This document shows, piece after piece, positions 41,982 through 49,569 of a stretch of 64,000 nucleotides of DNA. The translations under genes and the position numbers were made by a program. The DNA lies in contig NZ_BJMN01000042.1 of assembly GCF_006539185.1 (NCBI RefSeq), positions 1-64,000 of the forward strand. The letters are read 5' to 3'. The notes beneath the pieces were generated by a model. That model was not told where the DNA came from. It did not search any database and worked only from the letters and a program-made list of their open reading frames with translations. Origin of the DNA: Streptomyces gardneri. Lineage in GTDB: Bacteria > Actinomycetota > Actinomycetes > Streptomycetales > Streptomycetaceae. How positions within the stretch are numbered: position 1 is the stretch's first letter; each line of letters opens with the position of its first letter.

Positions 41982-42521
41982 ATGGCAACCGATGATCTTC
42001 CCGAGGCGTTCCACGTCACCACGGACGAGCAGCTACGCGCCGTCTCCAATCTCACGCGCCACCGGATCATGGCCGTGCTCCGCTTCGAGCCTGCGACGAT
42101 CACGCAGATCGCCGAGCGGATCGGCCTCGCGAAGGGGAGCTCCAGCTACCACGTACGGCTGCTCGAACGGGCCGGCCTGGTGAAGGTGGTGCGCACGCGG
42201 AAGGTCCGGGGAGTCACCGAGCGGTACTACGCCATGGCTGCACGGTCGATCGTGCTGCCGGACCCCGGCGAGGGAGGCCCGGATGTGCTGATGCGGCACG
42301 CGGTGGCGGACCTGGAGGCGTCGCCGGCCGATGGCGAGCGGCACGTGGGGATGGCGCATCTGCGGCTCACCGACGAGCAGTTCGCGGAGCTGGGAGCGCG
42401 GCTGCAGGCGCTGGCGAAGGAGTACCGCGAGCTGTCCGATCCGTCGCTGCCGGACACGTCACTCGTCTTCGCACTGTTCCACCCCGCATCGAGCAAGCAG
42501 ACCGAAGGAGACGCCAAGTGA
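41982..42521 (+). CDS. ArsR-type winged-helix regulator (HTH_20)
   Basis: 179 residues from the ATG at 41982; a GTG at 41964 inside the palindrome is possible but unlikely. The winged helix reads EQLRAVSNLTRHRIMAVLRFEPATITQIAERIGLAKGSSSYHVRLLERAGLVKVVRTRKVRGVTERYYAM. The C-terminal part has helices for ligand or dimer contacts and lacks an obvious metal-binding Cys set, so it probably senses a small organic molecule or drug. The stop overlaps the exporter start (GTGA at 42518); the pair forms a self-regulated efflux operon. Confidence 0.92.
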   Translation: MATDDLPEAFHVTTDEQLRAVSNLTRHRIMAVLRFEPATITQIAERIGLAKGSSSYHVRLLERAGLVKVVRTRKVRGVTERYYAMAARSIVLPDPGEGGPDVLMRHAVADLEASPADGERHVGMAHLRLTDEQFAELGARLQALAKEYRELSDPSLPDTSLVFALFHPASSKQTEGDAK

Positions 42522-43804
42522 CCTCAAATGTTCAGAAGTTGCCGACCGGGTTCGGACGGCTGTGGACCGCCCAGACGATGTCCTCGCTCGGTGACGGGGT
42601 GAGGCATGCCGCGCTGCCGCTGCTCGCGCTGACGCTGACGCGGGACCCGATGGCGCTCGCCGTCGTCACGGCCGCCGGAACGCTGCCGTGGCTGCTCTTC
42701 GGGATCCTCGGCGGTGCGCTGGTGGACCGCTGGGACCGCCGGCGCACGATGTGGGTCACCGACGCGGCACGCGCGGCGCTGCTCGCGATACCGGCGGCAG
42801 CCGCCGCGCTCGACATGCTGAGCATTCCCCTGCTCGCGGCCGTCGCCTTCCTCCTCGGCCTCGGCGGACTCTTCTTCGACACGGCCGCCACGGCCTATCT
42901 GCCGGACCTGCTCGGCCGCGACCCCGCGCTCCTGGAGCGCGCCAACTCCCGCCTGCGCGGCACCCAGACCGCCGCGTCCGGCTTCGCCGGACCCCCCGCC
43001 GGCAGTGCCCTGCTCGCGCTCGGCCGGGCCGTTCCGCTGCTCGCCGACGCGGTGTCGTTCGCGGTCTCCGCACTGCTCGTACGGTCGCTGCCCGCCGTAC
43101 CCCGGCCCGTACCACAGGCCCGTGAGTCGCTGCTGCGGCAGGCTCGGGCCGGCGCCTCGTACGTCTTCCGGGACCGGCTGCTGCTCGGGCTGGCGCTGCG
43201 TCCGGCGGTCGGGAACATCGCCTTCGTCGCCATGGAGACCGTCCTCGCGCTCTTCGCCCACGACCGGCTCGGCATCGGCACCTTCGGCTTCGGCCTGCTC
43301 CTCACGGCGGAGGCCACCGGCGGTCTGCTCGGCGCGGGCATCGCCTCCTTCCTCGGCCGGAAACTCGGCACCGGCGCCGCGCTCACCTGCACGGCCGCAG
43401 TCGAGGGACTCGCCATCCTGGGCCTTGCCGCCGCCCCGAACCCGTACGTCGCCGGCCTCGCCCTCGCCTTCTGCGGAGCGGGCGTGGGTGCCACGATGGT
43501 GCTCGCCCCCTCCCTCCGGCAGACGGTCGTCCCCGCCCACCTGATGGGCCGGGTCGCCTCCACCTCCCGCATGCTCGGCATGTGCGCCGCCCCGTTCGGC
43601 GCCTTCCTCGGCGGCTGGCTGGCCACGGCGTACGACGTACGCACCCCGCTCTACGCAGCCGCCGGTCTCCTCCTCACCATGACCGCCGTCACCGCGACCA
43701 TGACCAGCAACCGCCGGGTCGAGGCGGCGCTGCGTGCCGCCGCCTCCGCCGGTGATCCGGATCAGCCGGAACCCTCGGATCCCGTTCAGGCGGGTGCCGT
43801 CTAG
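42518..43804 (+). CDS. MFS efflux transporter (MefA/EntS-like)
   Basis: 428 residues, about twelve TM segments. DHA3-type motifs: LWTAQTMSSLGDGVRHAALPLLALTLT at the start and ALVDRWDRRRTMWVTDAARAALLA (motif A region), PDLLGRDPALLERANSRLRGTQTAASGFAGPPAGSALLALG (motif C-like). This branch exports macrolides, siderophores or other hydrophobic drugs. Start GTG overlaps the ArsR stop by four bases, so it is translationally coupled to its regulator. The last 30 residues are a charged cytoplasmic tail. Actual substrate unknown. Confidence 0.92.
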   Translation: MTSNVQKLPTGFGRLWTAQTMSSLGDGVRHAALPLLALTLTRDPMALAVVTAAGTLPWLLFGILGGALVDRWDRRRTMWVTDAARAALLAIPAAAAALDMLSIPLLAAVAFLLGLGGLFFDTAATAYLPDLLGRDPALLERANSRLRGTQTAASGFAGPPAGSALLALGRAVPLLADAVSFAVSALLVRSLPAVPRPVPQARESLLRQARAGASYVFRDRLLLGLALRPAVGNIAFVAMETVLALFAHDRLGIGTFGFGLLLTAEATGGLLGAGIASFLGRKLGTGAALTCTAAVEGLAILGLAAAPNPYVAGLALAFCGAGVGATMVLAPSLRQTVVPAHLMGRVASTSRMLGMCAAPFGAFLGGWLATAYDVRTPLYAAAGLLLTMTAVTATMTSNRRVEAALRAAASAGDPDQPEPSDPVQAGAV

Positions 43805-43894
43805 GCTCCACGACCGGTCCGGATCCTCGGCCGGCGACAAGCCGTGGGTGAGCGTCGTGAGAAGCCCGTCCCGAAGGGCCCGGCTCGTCGAGGG

Positions 43895-43925
43895 TTGCGG
43901 TTGTCGCAGCGGCAGCTTCTACCGT
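43895..43925 (+). promoter_or_regulatory. MerR-type promoter with a 19-base spacer
   Basis: TTGCGG (43895-43900) and TACCGT (43920-43925) are 19 bases apart, the over-long spacing that MerR-family activators correct by twisting DNA. The transcript would start near 43932, 48 bases before the TipA-like gene's ATG. This suggests autogenous activation. Confidence 0.55.
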
Positions 43926-43979
43926 CCTGAACAGAGCCGGAAAGACCGGCCCGGTGAGGCGATCGTGAGGGAGACGGCG

Positions 43980-44741
43980 ATGGGATGGCCGATTGCGGAG
44001 GTCGCGCGCATGTCGGGCGTGACCGCCCGGACCCTGCGGCACTACGACGAGATCGGCCTGCTGCCGCCGGCCGGAATCGGGGCCAACGGCCACCGCTACT
44101 ACGAGGAGCACCAGCTGCTGCGGTTGCAGCAGATCCTCGTACTGCGGGCGCTGGGCGTGGGACTTCCCGAGGTCGGTCGGATCCTGGCCGAGGAGATCGA
44201 CGAGGTGGACGCCCTGCGGGGGCACCACCGCAGGCTGCTCGCCGAGCGTGACCGGCTCGAAGCCCTGGCCGGCACCGTCGCCCGCACGATCGCCGAACTG
44301 GAGCAGTCCAGGAAGGACGGCACGCCCATGACCGCCATCAACCGACCGGAGAACCTGTTCGAGGGCATCCGGCCCTCGCAATACCAGGAGAGCCTGCGTG
44401 ACTTCCCCGGGCATGCCGAGGAAGTCGCCCGAAGGGTCGCGGCGATGACCCCGCAGGACGTCGAGGCCGGGCAGCGTGAGCGCACGACACAGATGATCCT
44501 GCTGGCCGAGCTGATGGCCGCAGGCCATCCGGCCGACGCCGAGCCCGTCCAGGCGCGGATCGACGCCCAGTACCGGGCCTTGAGCGAACTGCGACCCGTG
44601 TCCGCCGAGGAGTACCGCGCCATCGGACGCTCCTGCGTGGACAACGAGGCCTGGCGTGCGGCGTACGAGACGATCGCGCCCGGCCTGGCCGCGTACCAGC
44701 GGGACGCCATCGAGGCGTACGTCACCCACCGGCTCGGCTGA
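43980..44741 (+). CDS. tipA: TipA-like MerR regulator with C-terminal TipAS drug-binding domain
   Basis: 253 residues, the same length as TipAL of Streptomyces lividans. Residues 1-75 are the MerR helix-turn-helix (IAEVARMSGVTARTLRHYDEIGLLPPA, GHRYYEEHQLLRLQQILVLRALG); 76-110 form the coiled-coil dimer helix; 120-253 are the TipAS fold, which sequesters thiopeptides and other drugs. Cys219 is the only cysteine, a possible drug-capture residue. An internal ATG at 44328 (Met117), with GGAAGG about 11 bases upstream, would give the short TipAS form as in S. lividans. ATG 43980 has GGGAG upstream. Promoter shows MerR-like 19-base spacing. Confidence 0.92.
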   Translation: MGWPIAEVARMSGVTARTLRHYDEIGLLPPAGIGANGHRYYEEHQLLRLQQILVLRALGVGLPEVGRILAEEIDEVDALRGHHRRLLAERDRLEALAGTVARTIAELEQSRKDGTPMTAINRPENLFEGIRPSQYQESLRDFPGHAEEVARRVAAMTPQDVEAGQRERTTQMILLAELMAAGHPADAEPVQARIDAQYRALSELRPVSAEEYRAIGRSCVDNEAWRAAYETIAPGLAAYQRDAIEAYVTHRLG

Positions 44742-44911
44742 CCCAAGACCGGGCCGGCCACGGGAAACCCTCCCCTTCACGCCGCTCCGGCAGGCTCACC
44801 TCGCCCGGCTTCACGGAGGCCGAGCGAGGTGCTCCCCGCTCCATGAAGCACTCGCCGGCAGGGCGTCGATCGGTCATGCCCCGGCCCTCGCGCACGCTCT
44901 ACCCTTGGTCC

Positions 44912-45463
44912 ATGCCCGACGACCTTGGCCGATTCCTCGCCGCCGGGCCCCGCGTGGGCCTGCGTCCTTTCTCGCCCGACGACGCCGAGGAGTTCACCGC
45001 CCGCGCCCGCGAGAGCCGGGAACTCCACCGGCCCTGGCTGTTCCCGCCGTGCACCCCCGAGGCGTACGCCGCCTACGCGGGCGTGCTCATCGAGGACCCG
45101 GCGCGCGCCGGATTCCTGGTCTGCGAGCACGCCGAAGGGGCGGACGGCGGGCGGATCGCCGGCTTCGTCAACATCAACAACATCGTCCGCGGCGCCTTCC
45201 GCAGCGGCGCCCTCGGCTACGGAGCCTTCGCACACGCCGCCGGCCGCGGACTGCTCACCGAGGCGCTCGGACTGCTCCTGGCGTACGCCTTCGGCCCCCT
45301 GGAACTGCACCGACTCGAGGCGAACATCCAGCCCGGCAACACCGCCTCCCGGGCGCTCGTCCGCCGCGCCGGCTTCCGCCTGGAGGGCTTCTCACCCGCG
45401 ATGCTGTTCATCGACGGCGCCTGGCGGGACCACGAGCGCTGGGCGGTCACCGTCCCGTCATAG
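44912..45463 (+). CDS. RimJ/RimL-type GNAT acetyltransferase
   Basis: 183 residues from the ATG at 44912. The -10-like TACCCT (44900-44905) ends six bases before it, so the message is probably leaderless; no ribosome site is present and longer in-frame starts are weak. GNAT fold of the RimJ/L group: GRGLLTEALGLLLAYAFGPLELHRLEANIQPGNTASRALVRRAGFRLEGFSPAMLFIDGAWRDHERWAV. It acetylates amino-terminal or small-molecule amines; the target is unknown. Cytosolic. Confidence 0.9.
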   Translation: MPDDLGRFLAAGPRVGLRPFSPDDAEEFTARARESRELHRPWLFPPCTPEAYAAYAGVLIEDPARAGFLVCEHAEGADGGRIAGFVNINNIVRGAFRSGALGYGAFAHAAGRGLLTEALGLLLAYAFGPLELHRLEANIQPGNTASRALVRRAGFRLEGFSPAMLFIDGAWRDHERWAVTVPS

Positions 45464-45511
45464 GCGAGCGAACCCCTGGTCAGGACGGGCCCCGGCGTGT
45501 TCCATGGGTGG

Positions 45512-47470
45512 ATGACGACCGTACGACGTGCCGTACTGACGCTGCCCGCGGCCCCGTTGGGCCCGGACAGCCCCCTGCCCGCCCTGCGGACCCATCACGG
45601 GACCCACGCGGTCGACGAACAGACCCTCGCGGAACTCCCGCGCGACATGGCCCGGGGAATCGGACGCGCACCCCTGCGCAGCCTGCTCCCCGCCCCCGTG
45701 CGAGACGGATACGGGCGCGAACGCACCCCCACCGACCTCGACGCGATCGTGATCGAGAACGACCGGCTCCGGGCCACCGTGCTCCCGGGCCTCGGCGGCC
45801 GCGTCCACTCCCTGCACCACAAGGCCACGGGACGCGAACTCCTCTACCGCAACCCGGTGTTCCAGCCGGCGGCCTTCGCCCTCAACGGCGCCTGGTTCTC
45901 CGGCGGCATCGAGTGGAACATCGGCGCCACCGGCCACACCACCCTCTCCTGCTCACCCCTGCACGCGGCGGTCGTCCGCGCGCCCGACGGCGGTGACATG
46001 CTCCGGCTGTGGGAGTGGGAGCGCCTGCGGGACCTGCCCTTCCAGGTCGACCTCTGGCTCCCGGAGGGCTCCGACTTCCTCCATGTCGGCGTCCGCGTCC
46101 GCAACCCCCACGAGCGGCCCGCCCCCGTCTACTGGTGGTCCAACACCGCCGTACCGGAGGACCGTCGCGTCATCGCGCCCGCCGACGCGGCCTGGCACCA
46201 CGGCTACGACCGCGGGCTGCGCCGCCTGCCCTTCCCCGTCGCCGAGGACGGTGACGGCACCGACCGCTCGTACCCGCTGAACGGCGACCACGCCGCCGAC
46301 TGGTTCTACGACCTGCCCGACGGCCGGCGCCGCTGGATCGCCGCCCTCGACGCCGACGGCGCCGGCCTCGTCCAGACCTCCACCGACCCGCTGCGCGGCC
46401 GCAAGCTCTTCCTGTGGGGCCGGGAGCGCGGCGGCCGGCGCTGGCAGGAGTGGCTCACCGAGCCCGGCACCCCCGGCTACGCCGAGATCCAGGCCGGCCT
46501 CGCCCGCACCCAGCTGGAGCACCTGGAGCTCCCCGCCGGCGGGGAGTTCAGCTGGCTGGAGGCGTACGGACCGCTCGCCGCCGATCCCGCCGCGGCGCTC
46601 GGCGACGACTGGGACGCGGCCCGGGCGGCCGTCGAGAGCAGCCTCGCAGGAGCGCTGCCGCGTGCCGGGGTCGACGCGGCGTACACGGCCTGGCGCGAGC
46701 AGGCGGCCGAGTCCGAACCCGAAACCGTCCTCGCCGTCGGCTCCGGCTGGGGAGCCCTCGAAGTCCTGCGCGGACACTACGAGTTGCCCGGCACCCCTTT
46801 CCCCGAGTCGACGCTCGGACCCGAGCAGGAACCCTGGCGCGAACTGCTCGACACCGGAGTCCTGCCGGCCCCCGAGAAGGGAGCCGTGCCCGGCGCGCCG
46901 CTGGTCTCGGCGCCCTGGCGGGACATGCTGGAGACCGCCCCGGCCGACCCCTCCACCGAGTACCACCTCGGCATCGCCCAGTGGCACGCCGGAGACCGTG
47001 CCCAGGCGGTACGGAGCTGGGAACGCGGACTGGGCGAGGCTGCCGCACGCTGGCCGTTGCTCTACTGCCTGGCCGTCGCCGACCGCGAGGACGGACACCC
47101 GGCGCGCGCCGCCGAACGGTTCGCCGAGGCCTTCACCGACCACGCCGACCGGGCCGTCGAGGACGAGGCGGTGGCCGCCGCCCTCGGCCGCGAGACGGTC
47201 ACCGCGCTGCTCGCCGCCGGACGTACCGGCCGGGCGCGCGAGGTGTGGGCGCTGCTGCCGGAAGAGGCCCGGGGGAGGGGCGCCTTCCGACTCCTGGAGG
47301 CGCGGCTGCTCCTCGCGGAGGGCAGGACGGACGAGGCCCGCGCCGTCTTCGACGCGGGCTTCGAGGTCGCGGACCTGCGCGAGGGCGCCGAGATCCTCGG
47401 CGAGGTCTGGGCGCGGCTCACCGACGAACCACTCCCGTACGCCTACGAGTTCAGGATGCGGCCGAGCTGA
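45512..47470 (+). CDS. DUF5107 protein with carbohydrate-binding fold and TPR-like tail
   Basis: 652 residues from the ATG at 45512. The N-terminal part (about 70-330) is the DUF5107/aldose-epimerase-like fold: VIENDRLRATVLPGLGGRVHSLHHKATGRELLYRNPVFQPA, NGAWFSGGIEWNIGATGHT, YWWSNTAVPEDRRVIAPAD. The C-terminal third is helical and repeat-like (STEYHLGIAQWHAGDRAQAVRSWERGLG, CLAVADREDGHPARAAERFAEAF, LEARLLLAEGRTDEARAVFDAGF), TPR-type units for protein contacts. Probably a sugar-binding or glycoside-processing protein; no catalytic pair is evident. Cytosolic, no signal peptide. Confidence 0.8.
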   Translation: MTTVRRAVLTLPAAPLGPDSPLPALRTHHGTHAVDEQTLAELPRDMARGIGRAPLRSLLPAPVRDGYGRERTPTDLDAIVIENDRLRATVLPGLGGRVHSLHHKATGRELLYRNPVFQPAAFALNGAWFSGGIEWNIGATGHTTLSCSPLHAAVVRAPDGGDMLRLWEWERLRDLPFQVDLWLPEGSDFLHVGVRVRNPHERPAPVYWWSNTAVPEDRRVIAPADAAWHHGYDRGLRRLPFPVAEDGDGTDRSYPLNGDHAADWFYDLPDGRRRWIAALDADGAGLVQTSTDPLRGRKLFLWGRERGGRRWQEWLTEPGTPGYAEIQAGLARTQLEHLELPAGGEFSWLEAYGPLAADPAAALGDDWDAARAAVESSLAGALPRAGVDAAYTAWREQAAESEPETVLAVGSGWGALEVLRGHYELPGTPFPESTLGPEQEPWRELLDTGVLPAPEKGAVPGAPLVSAPWRDMLETAPADPSTEYHLGIAQWHAGDRAQAVRSWERGLGEAAARWPLLYCLAVADREDGHPARAAERFAEAFTDHADRAVEDEAVAAALGRETVTALLAAGRTGRAREVWALLPEEARGRGAFRLLEARLLLAEGRTDEARAVFDAGFEVADLREGAEILGEVWARLTDEPLPYAYEFRMRPS

Positions 47471-47560
47471 CCTTCGTAGTTCTCGTGGCGGGGTCCGGCA
47501 GGCCCCCGCCGGTGATGTCGGTGGTGGCGGTGGTGGCGGTGAAGGGACGGGGGTCCGGAA

Positions 47561-47803
47561 GTGGCAGCCTGGGCGACGGCCGAGTGCCGGTGCGGACATC
47601 CGCGCTTCCGCCATGCAGAGCCGCGGTTCTCGGGCAGCTGCGGCGCCTGCCTCTGTGAAGCGTTCGTCCTGCCACCACCGGAGCCGGGCTTCCTGGCCCC
47701 GAGCCGGCGCGGCCCGAGCCGGACCGCACGCCGCATCCGAGCTGTCCGCTCCAGGACCCGGACTGCCTCGGGTTCCATGACTCCCTGTACTGACCTGCCG
47801 TAA
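47561..47803 (+). CDS. Small Cys/His-rich protein (possible zinc-binding motif)
   Basis: 80 residues from the GTG at 47561. The motif ECRCGHPRFRH-x8-CGACLCEAF is a compact Cys/His cluster (C-x-C-G-H-x4-H then C-x2-C-x-C) that could bind one zinc ion; I recall similar CGHPR..H..CxxCxC strings in small actinobacterial proteins but cannot check. The last 35 residues are Arg/Thr-rich without structure. Start is uncertain because the upstream region is a GGTGGTGGC microsatellite-like stretch (about 47505-47545). It might be shorter or not real. Confidence 0.45.
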   Translation: MAAWATAECRCGHPRFRHAEPRFSGSCGACLCEAFVLPPPEPGFLAPSRRGPSRTARRIRAVRSRTRTASGSMTPCTDLP

Positions 47804-47817
47804 AGGGCCCGCGGCGG

Positions 47818-48654
47818 TCAGGACACCCGGCACACGATCTCGCCGTGCGGGACCATGAACCAGGCGTCCTCCTGCTCGCCCCACTCCCGCCAGGCCTCCG
47901 CGATCGCCGTCAGCTCGGCGTCGGTCGCGTGGCCGCCCTTCACGGCCAGCTCGGCGTAGACGGAGGCGGTCGTCCGGTCCGCCCACAGGCCGCTCCACCA
48001 GGCGCGCTCCTCGGGGCCGGCGTAGCACCAGGTGCCCGCGGTCGTCGCGATGTCGGTGAAGCCCGCCTCCCGCGCCCAGGAGAACAGGCGCCGCCCGGCG
48101 TCCGGTTCGCCGCCGTTCGCCCGTGCAACCCGGTGGTACAGGTCCAACCACCCGTCCAATGCTGGGCGTTCGGGGAACCAGGCGAAGGCTCCGTAGTCGC
48201 TGTCGCGGGCCGCGACGACTCCGCCGGGCCTGCACACCCGCCGCATCTCGCGCAGGGCCTGGACGGGGTCGCCGACGTGCTGCAGCACCTGGTGGGCGTG
48301 GACGACGTCGAAGGAGTCGTCGGGGAAGTCCAGGGCGTGGACGTCCGCCACGGCGAACTCGACGTTCTCCAGGCCGCGTTCGGTGGCGACCACGCGGGCC
48401 TTGTCCAGGACGTCCTCCGCGGCGTCGACGGCGGTCACCCGGCCGGGCGCCACCAGCGCGGCCAGATCGGCCGTGATCGTGCCCGGGCCGCAGCCCACGT
48501 CCAGGACGTCCAGCCCCGCCCGCAGCTCCGGCAGCAGGTAGGCGGCGGAGTTGGCGGCGGTCCGCCAACTGTGCGAACGCAGGACGGACTCGTGGTGCCC
48601 GTGGGTGTAGACGGCGGTCTCGTGGGCCGCGGACGGGGCGGAGGCATGCGTCAT
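47818..48654 (-). CDS. Class I SAM-dependent methyltransferase
   Basis: 278 residues from the ATG at 48654, with GGGAG upstream. Rossmann-like methyltransferase motif I VLDVGCGPGTITADLA, motif II VTAVDAAEDVLDKA, motif IV FPDDSFDVVHAHQVLQHVGDPVQALREM and motif VI CRPGGVVAARDSDYG; UbiE/ArsM-like (Methyltransf_11). The C-terminal 100 residues, with FAWFPERPALDGWLDLYHRVARANGGEPDAGRRL and TWCYAGPEERAWWSGLWADRT, are the extra domain seen in a large actinobacterial subfamily. Substrate unknown. Cytosolic. Confidence 0.92.
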   Translation of the reverse strand: MTHASAPSAAHETAVYTHGHHESVLRSHSWRTAANSAAYLLPELRAGLDVLDVGCGPGTITADLAALVAPGRVTAVDAAEDVLDKARVVATERGLENVEFAVADVHALDFPDDSFDVVHAHQVLQHVGDPVQALREMRRVCRPGGVVAARDSDYGAFAWFPERPALDGWLDLYHRVARANGGEPDAGRRLFSWAREAGFTDIATTAGTWCYAGPEERAWWSGLWADRTTASVYAELAVKGGHATDAELTAIAEAWREWGEQEDAWFMVPHGEIVCRVS

Positions 48655-48744
48655 GGAAGCGACTCCCTCGGTGTGGGTGCGTTCCTTCACCGTACGCACT
48701 CACGCCGCATTGTGAGACCCGCGTCTTGGGATATGGACAGCGGT

Positions 48745-49395
48745 TCAGTCGAACAGCTCCCGCCGGTAACGGAGTTCCTCCAGTTCCCTGCCGCCCGTGA
48801 CGTCGTGTACGGCCCTGCCGTCCGGCCGCCAGCCCGCCGCCTCGTAGAAGCGGCGACCCCGTGTGTTGTCGGTGAACACCCACAGCACGGCGGTCCGGAA
48901 ACCGGCCGTCACGAGCACCTCGGTGGACGCGGCGAGCAGCGACCGCCCGACGCCCGTGCCCCACACCTCCGGCAGGGCGTACAGCGCCGCCAGTTCGGCG
49001 GTGGTGGTGGGATCGAGCGCGTCGGTCCCGTCGGTCCCGTCGGTCCCGTCGGTCCCGTCGGTCCCGTCGGTCCCGTCGGGACCGTGGGATGCGTGGGAGG
49101 AGCCGGACTCCTCGGACTCCTCGGGCTCCTCGCCCGGCCAGGCCCTGAGACAGGAGAAGGCCACCACCCGCCCGTCGGCTTCCGTCGCCAGGAGCACCGT
49201 GGGCCGGTCGGGCGCCGTCAGACGGTCGCGCCACACGGCGGCCCGCTCCTCAGGGTCCAGGGAGTCCAGGTACGGCCCCGGGAGCAGGTCGCGGTAGGCG
49301 GCCTGCCAGGAGCGGACGTGTACGCCGGCGAGTGCCGCCGCGTCCTCGGGAGTCGCCTCGCGTATCGATGTCGTCGTACCGCTCGATGTCGTCAT
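48745..49395 (-). CDS. GNAT acetyltransferase with TDG tripeptide-repeat insert
   Basis: 216 residues from the ATG at 49395. GNAT motifs: IREATPEDAAALAGVHVRSWQAAYRDLLP at the start, GTGVGRSLLAASTEVLVTAGFRTAVLWVFTDNTRGRRFYEAAGW at the end. In the middle (about 107-125), between the strands flanking the substrate cleft, is an acidic Glu/Ser run and a perfect (Thr-Asp-Gly)6 repeat, coded by the 9-base tandem repeat at 49022-49075. The insert would form a flexible loop. Substrate unknown. Divergent from the sulfite-oxidase-like gene at 49570. Confidence 0.88.
   Translation of the reverse strand: MTTSSGTTTSIREATPEDAAALAGVHVRSWQAAYRDLLPGPYLDSLDPEERAAVWRDRLTAPDRPTVLLATEADGRVVAFSCLRAWPGEEPEESEESGSSHASHGPDGTDGTDGTDGTDGTDGTDALDPTTTAELAALYALPEVWGTGVGRSLLAASTEVLVTAGFRTAVLWVFTDNTRGRRFYEAAGWRPDGRAVHDVTGGRELEELRYRRELFD
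49022..49075. repeat. Six perfect 9-base tandem repeats inside a gene
   Basis: Unit TCGGTCCCG occurs six times in a row. As it is a multiple of three, copy-number change keeps the reading frame of the acetyltransferase gene at 48745-49395 and alters the number of TDG tripeptides. Confidence 0.95.
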
Positions 49396-49569
49396 GCCGC
49401 ATTCTCGGTCGCGGAGGCCGTGTGCCGCGCCGTGTTTACGGCACCCCGGCCCGACCTGACGGATCCGTGTGTGACAGCACCATGAACGGACCGTTCCGCC
49501 CCCCTCCCCGCCTCTAGGATCGGCCCGCCGCCGCCTGGTGGCGCACCCGCCCACGTGCCGAGGAGTCCC

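Noticed and set aside
49022..49075. CRISPR-like repeats.
   Set aside because: The 9-base units are directly tandem without spacers and encode a tripeptide repeat.
45953..49234. Long reverse open frame of about 1093 codons.
   Set aside because: It lies in the wrong frame opposite DUF5107 and across the methyltransferase gene; the frame that encodes the methyltransferase is different.
49484..49496. GAACGG-A-CCGTTC as another LexA box.
   Set aside because: The spacing is GAAC-N5-GTTC, one base too long. It remains a palindrome of unknown role.
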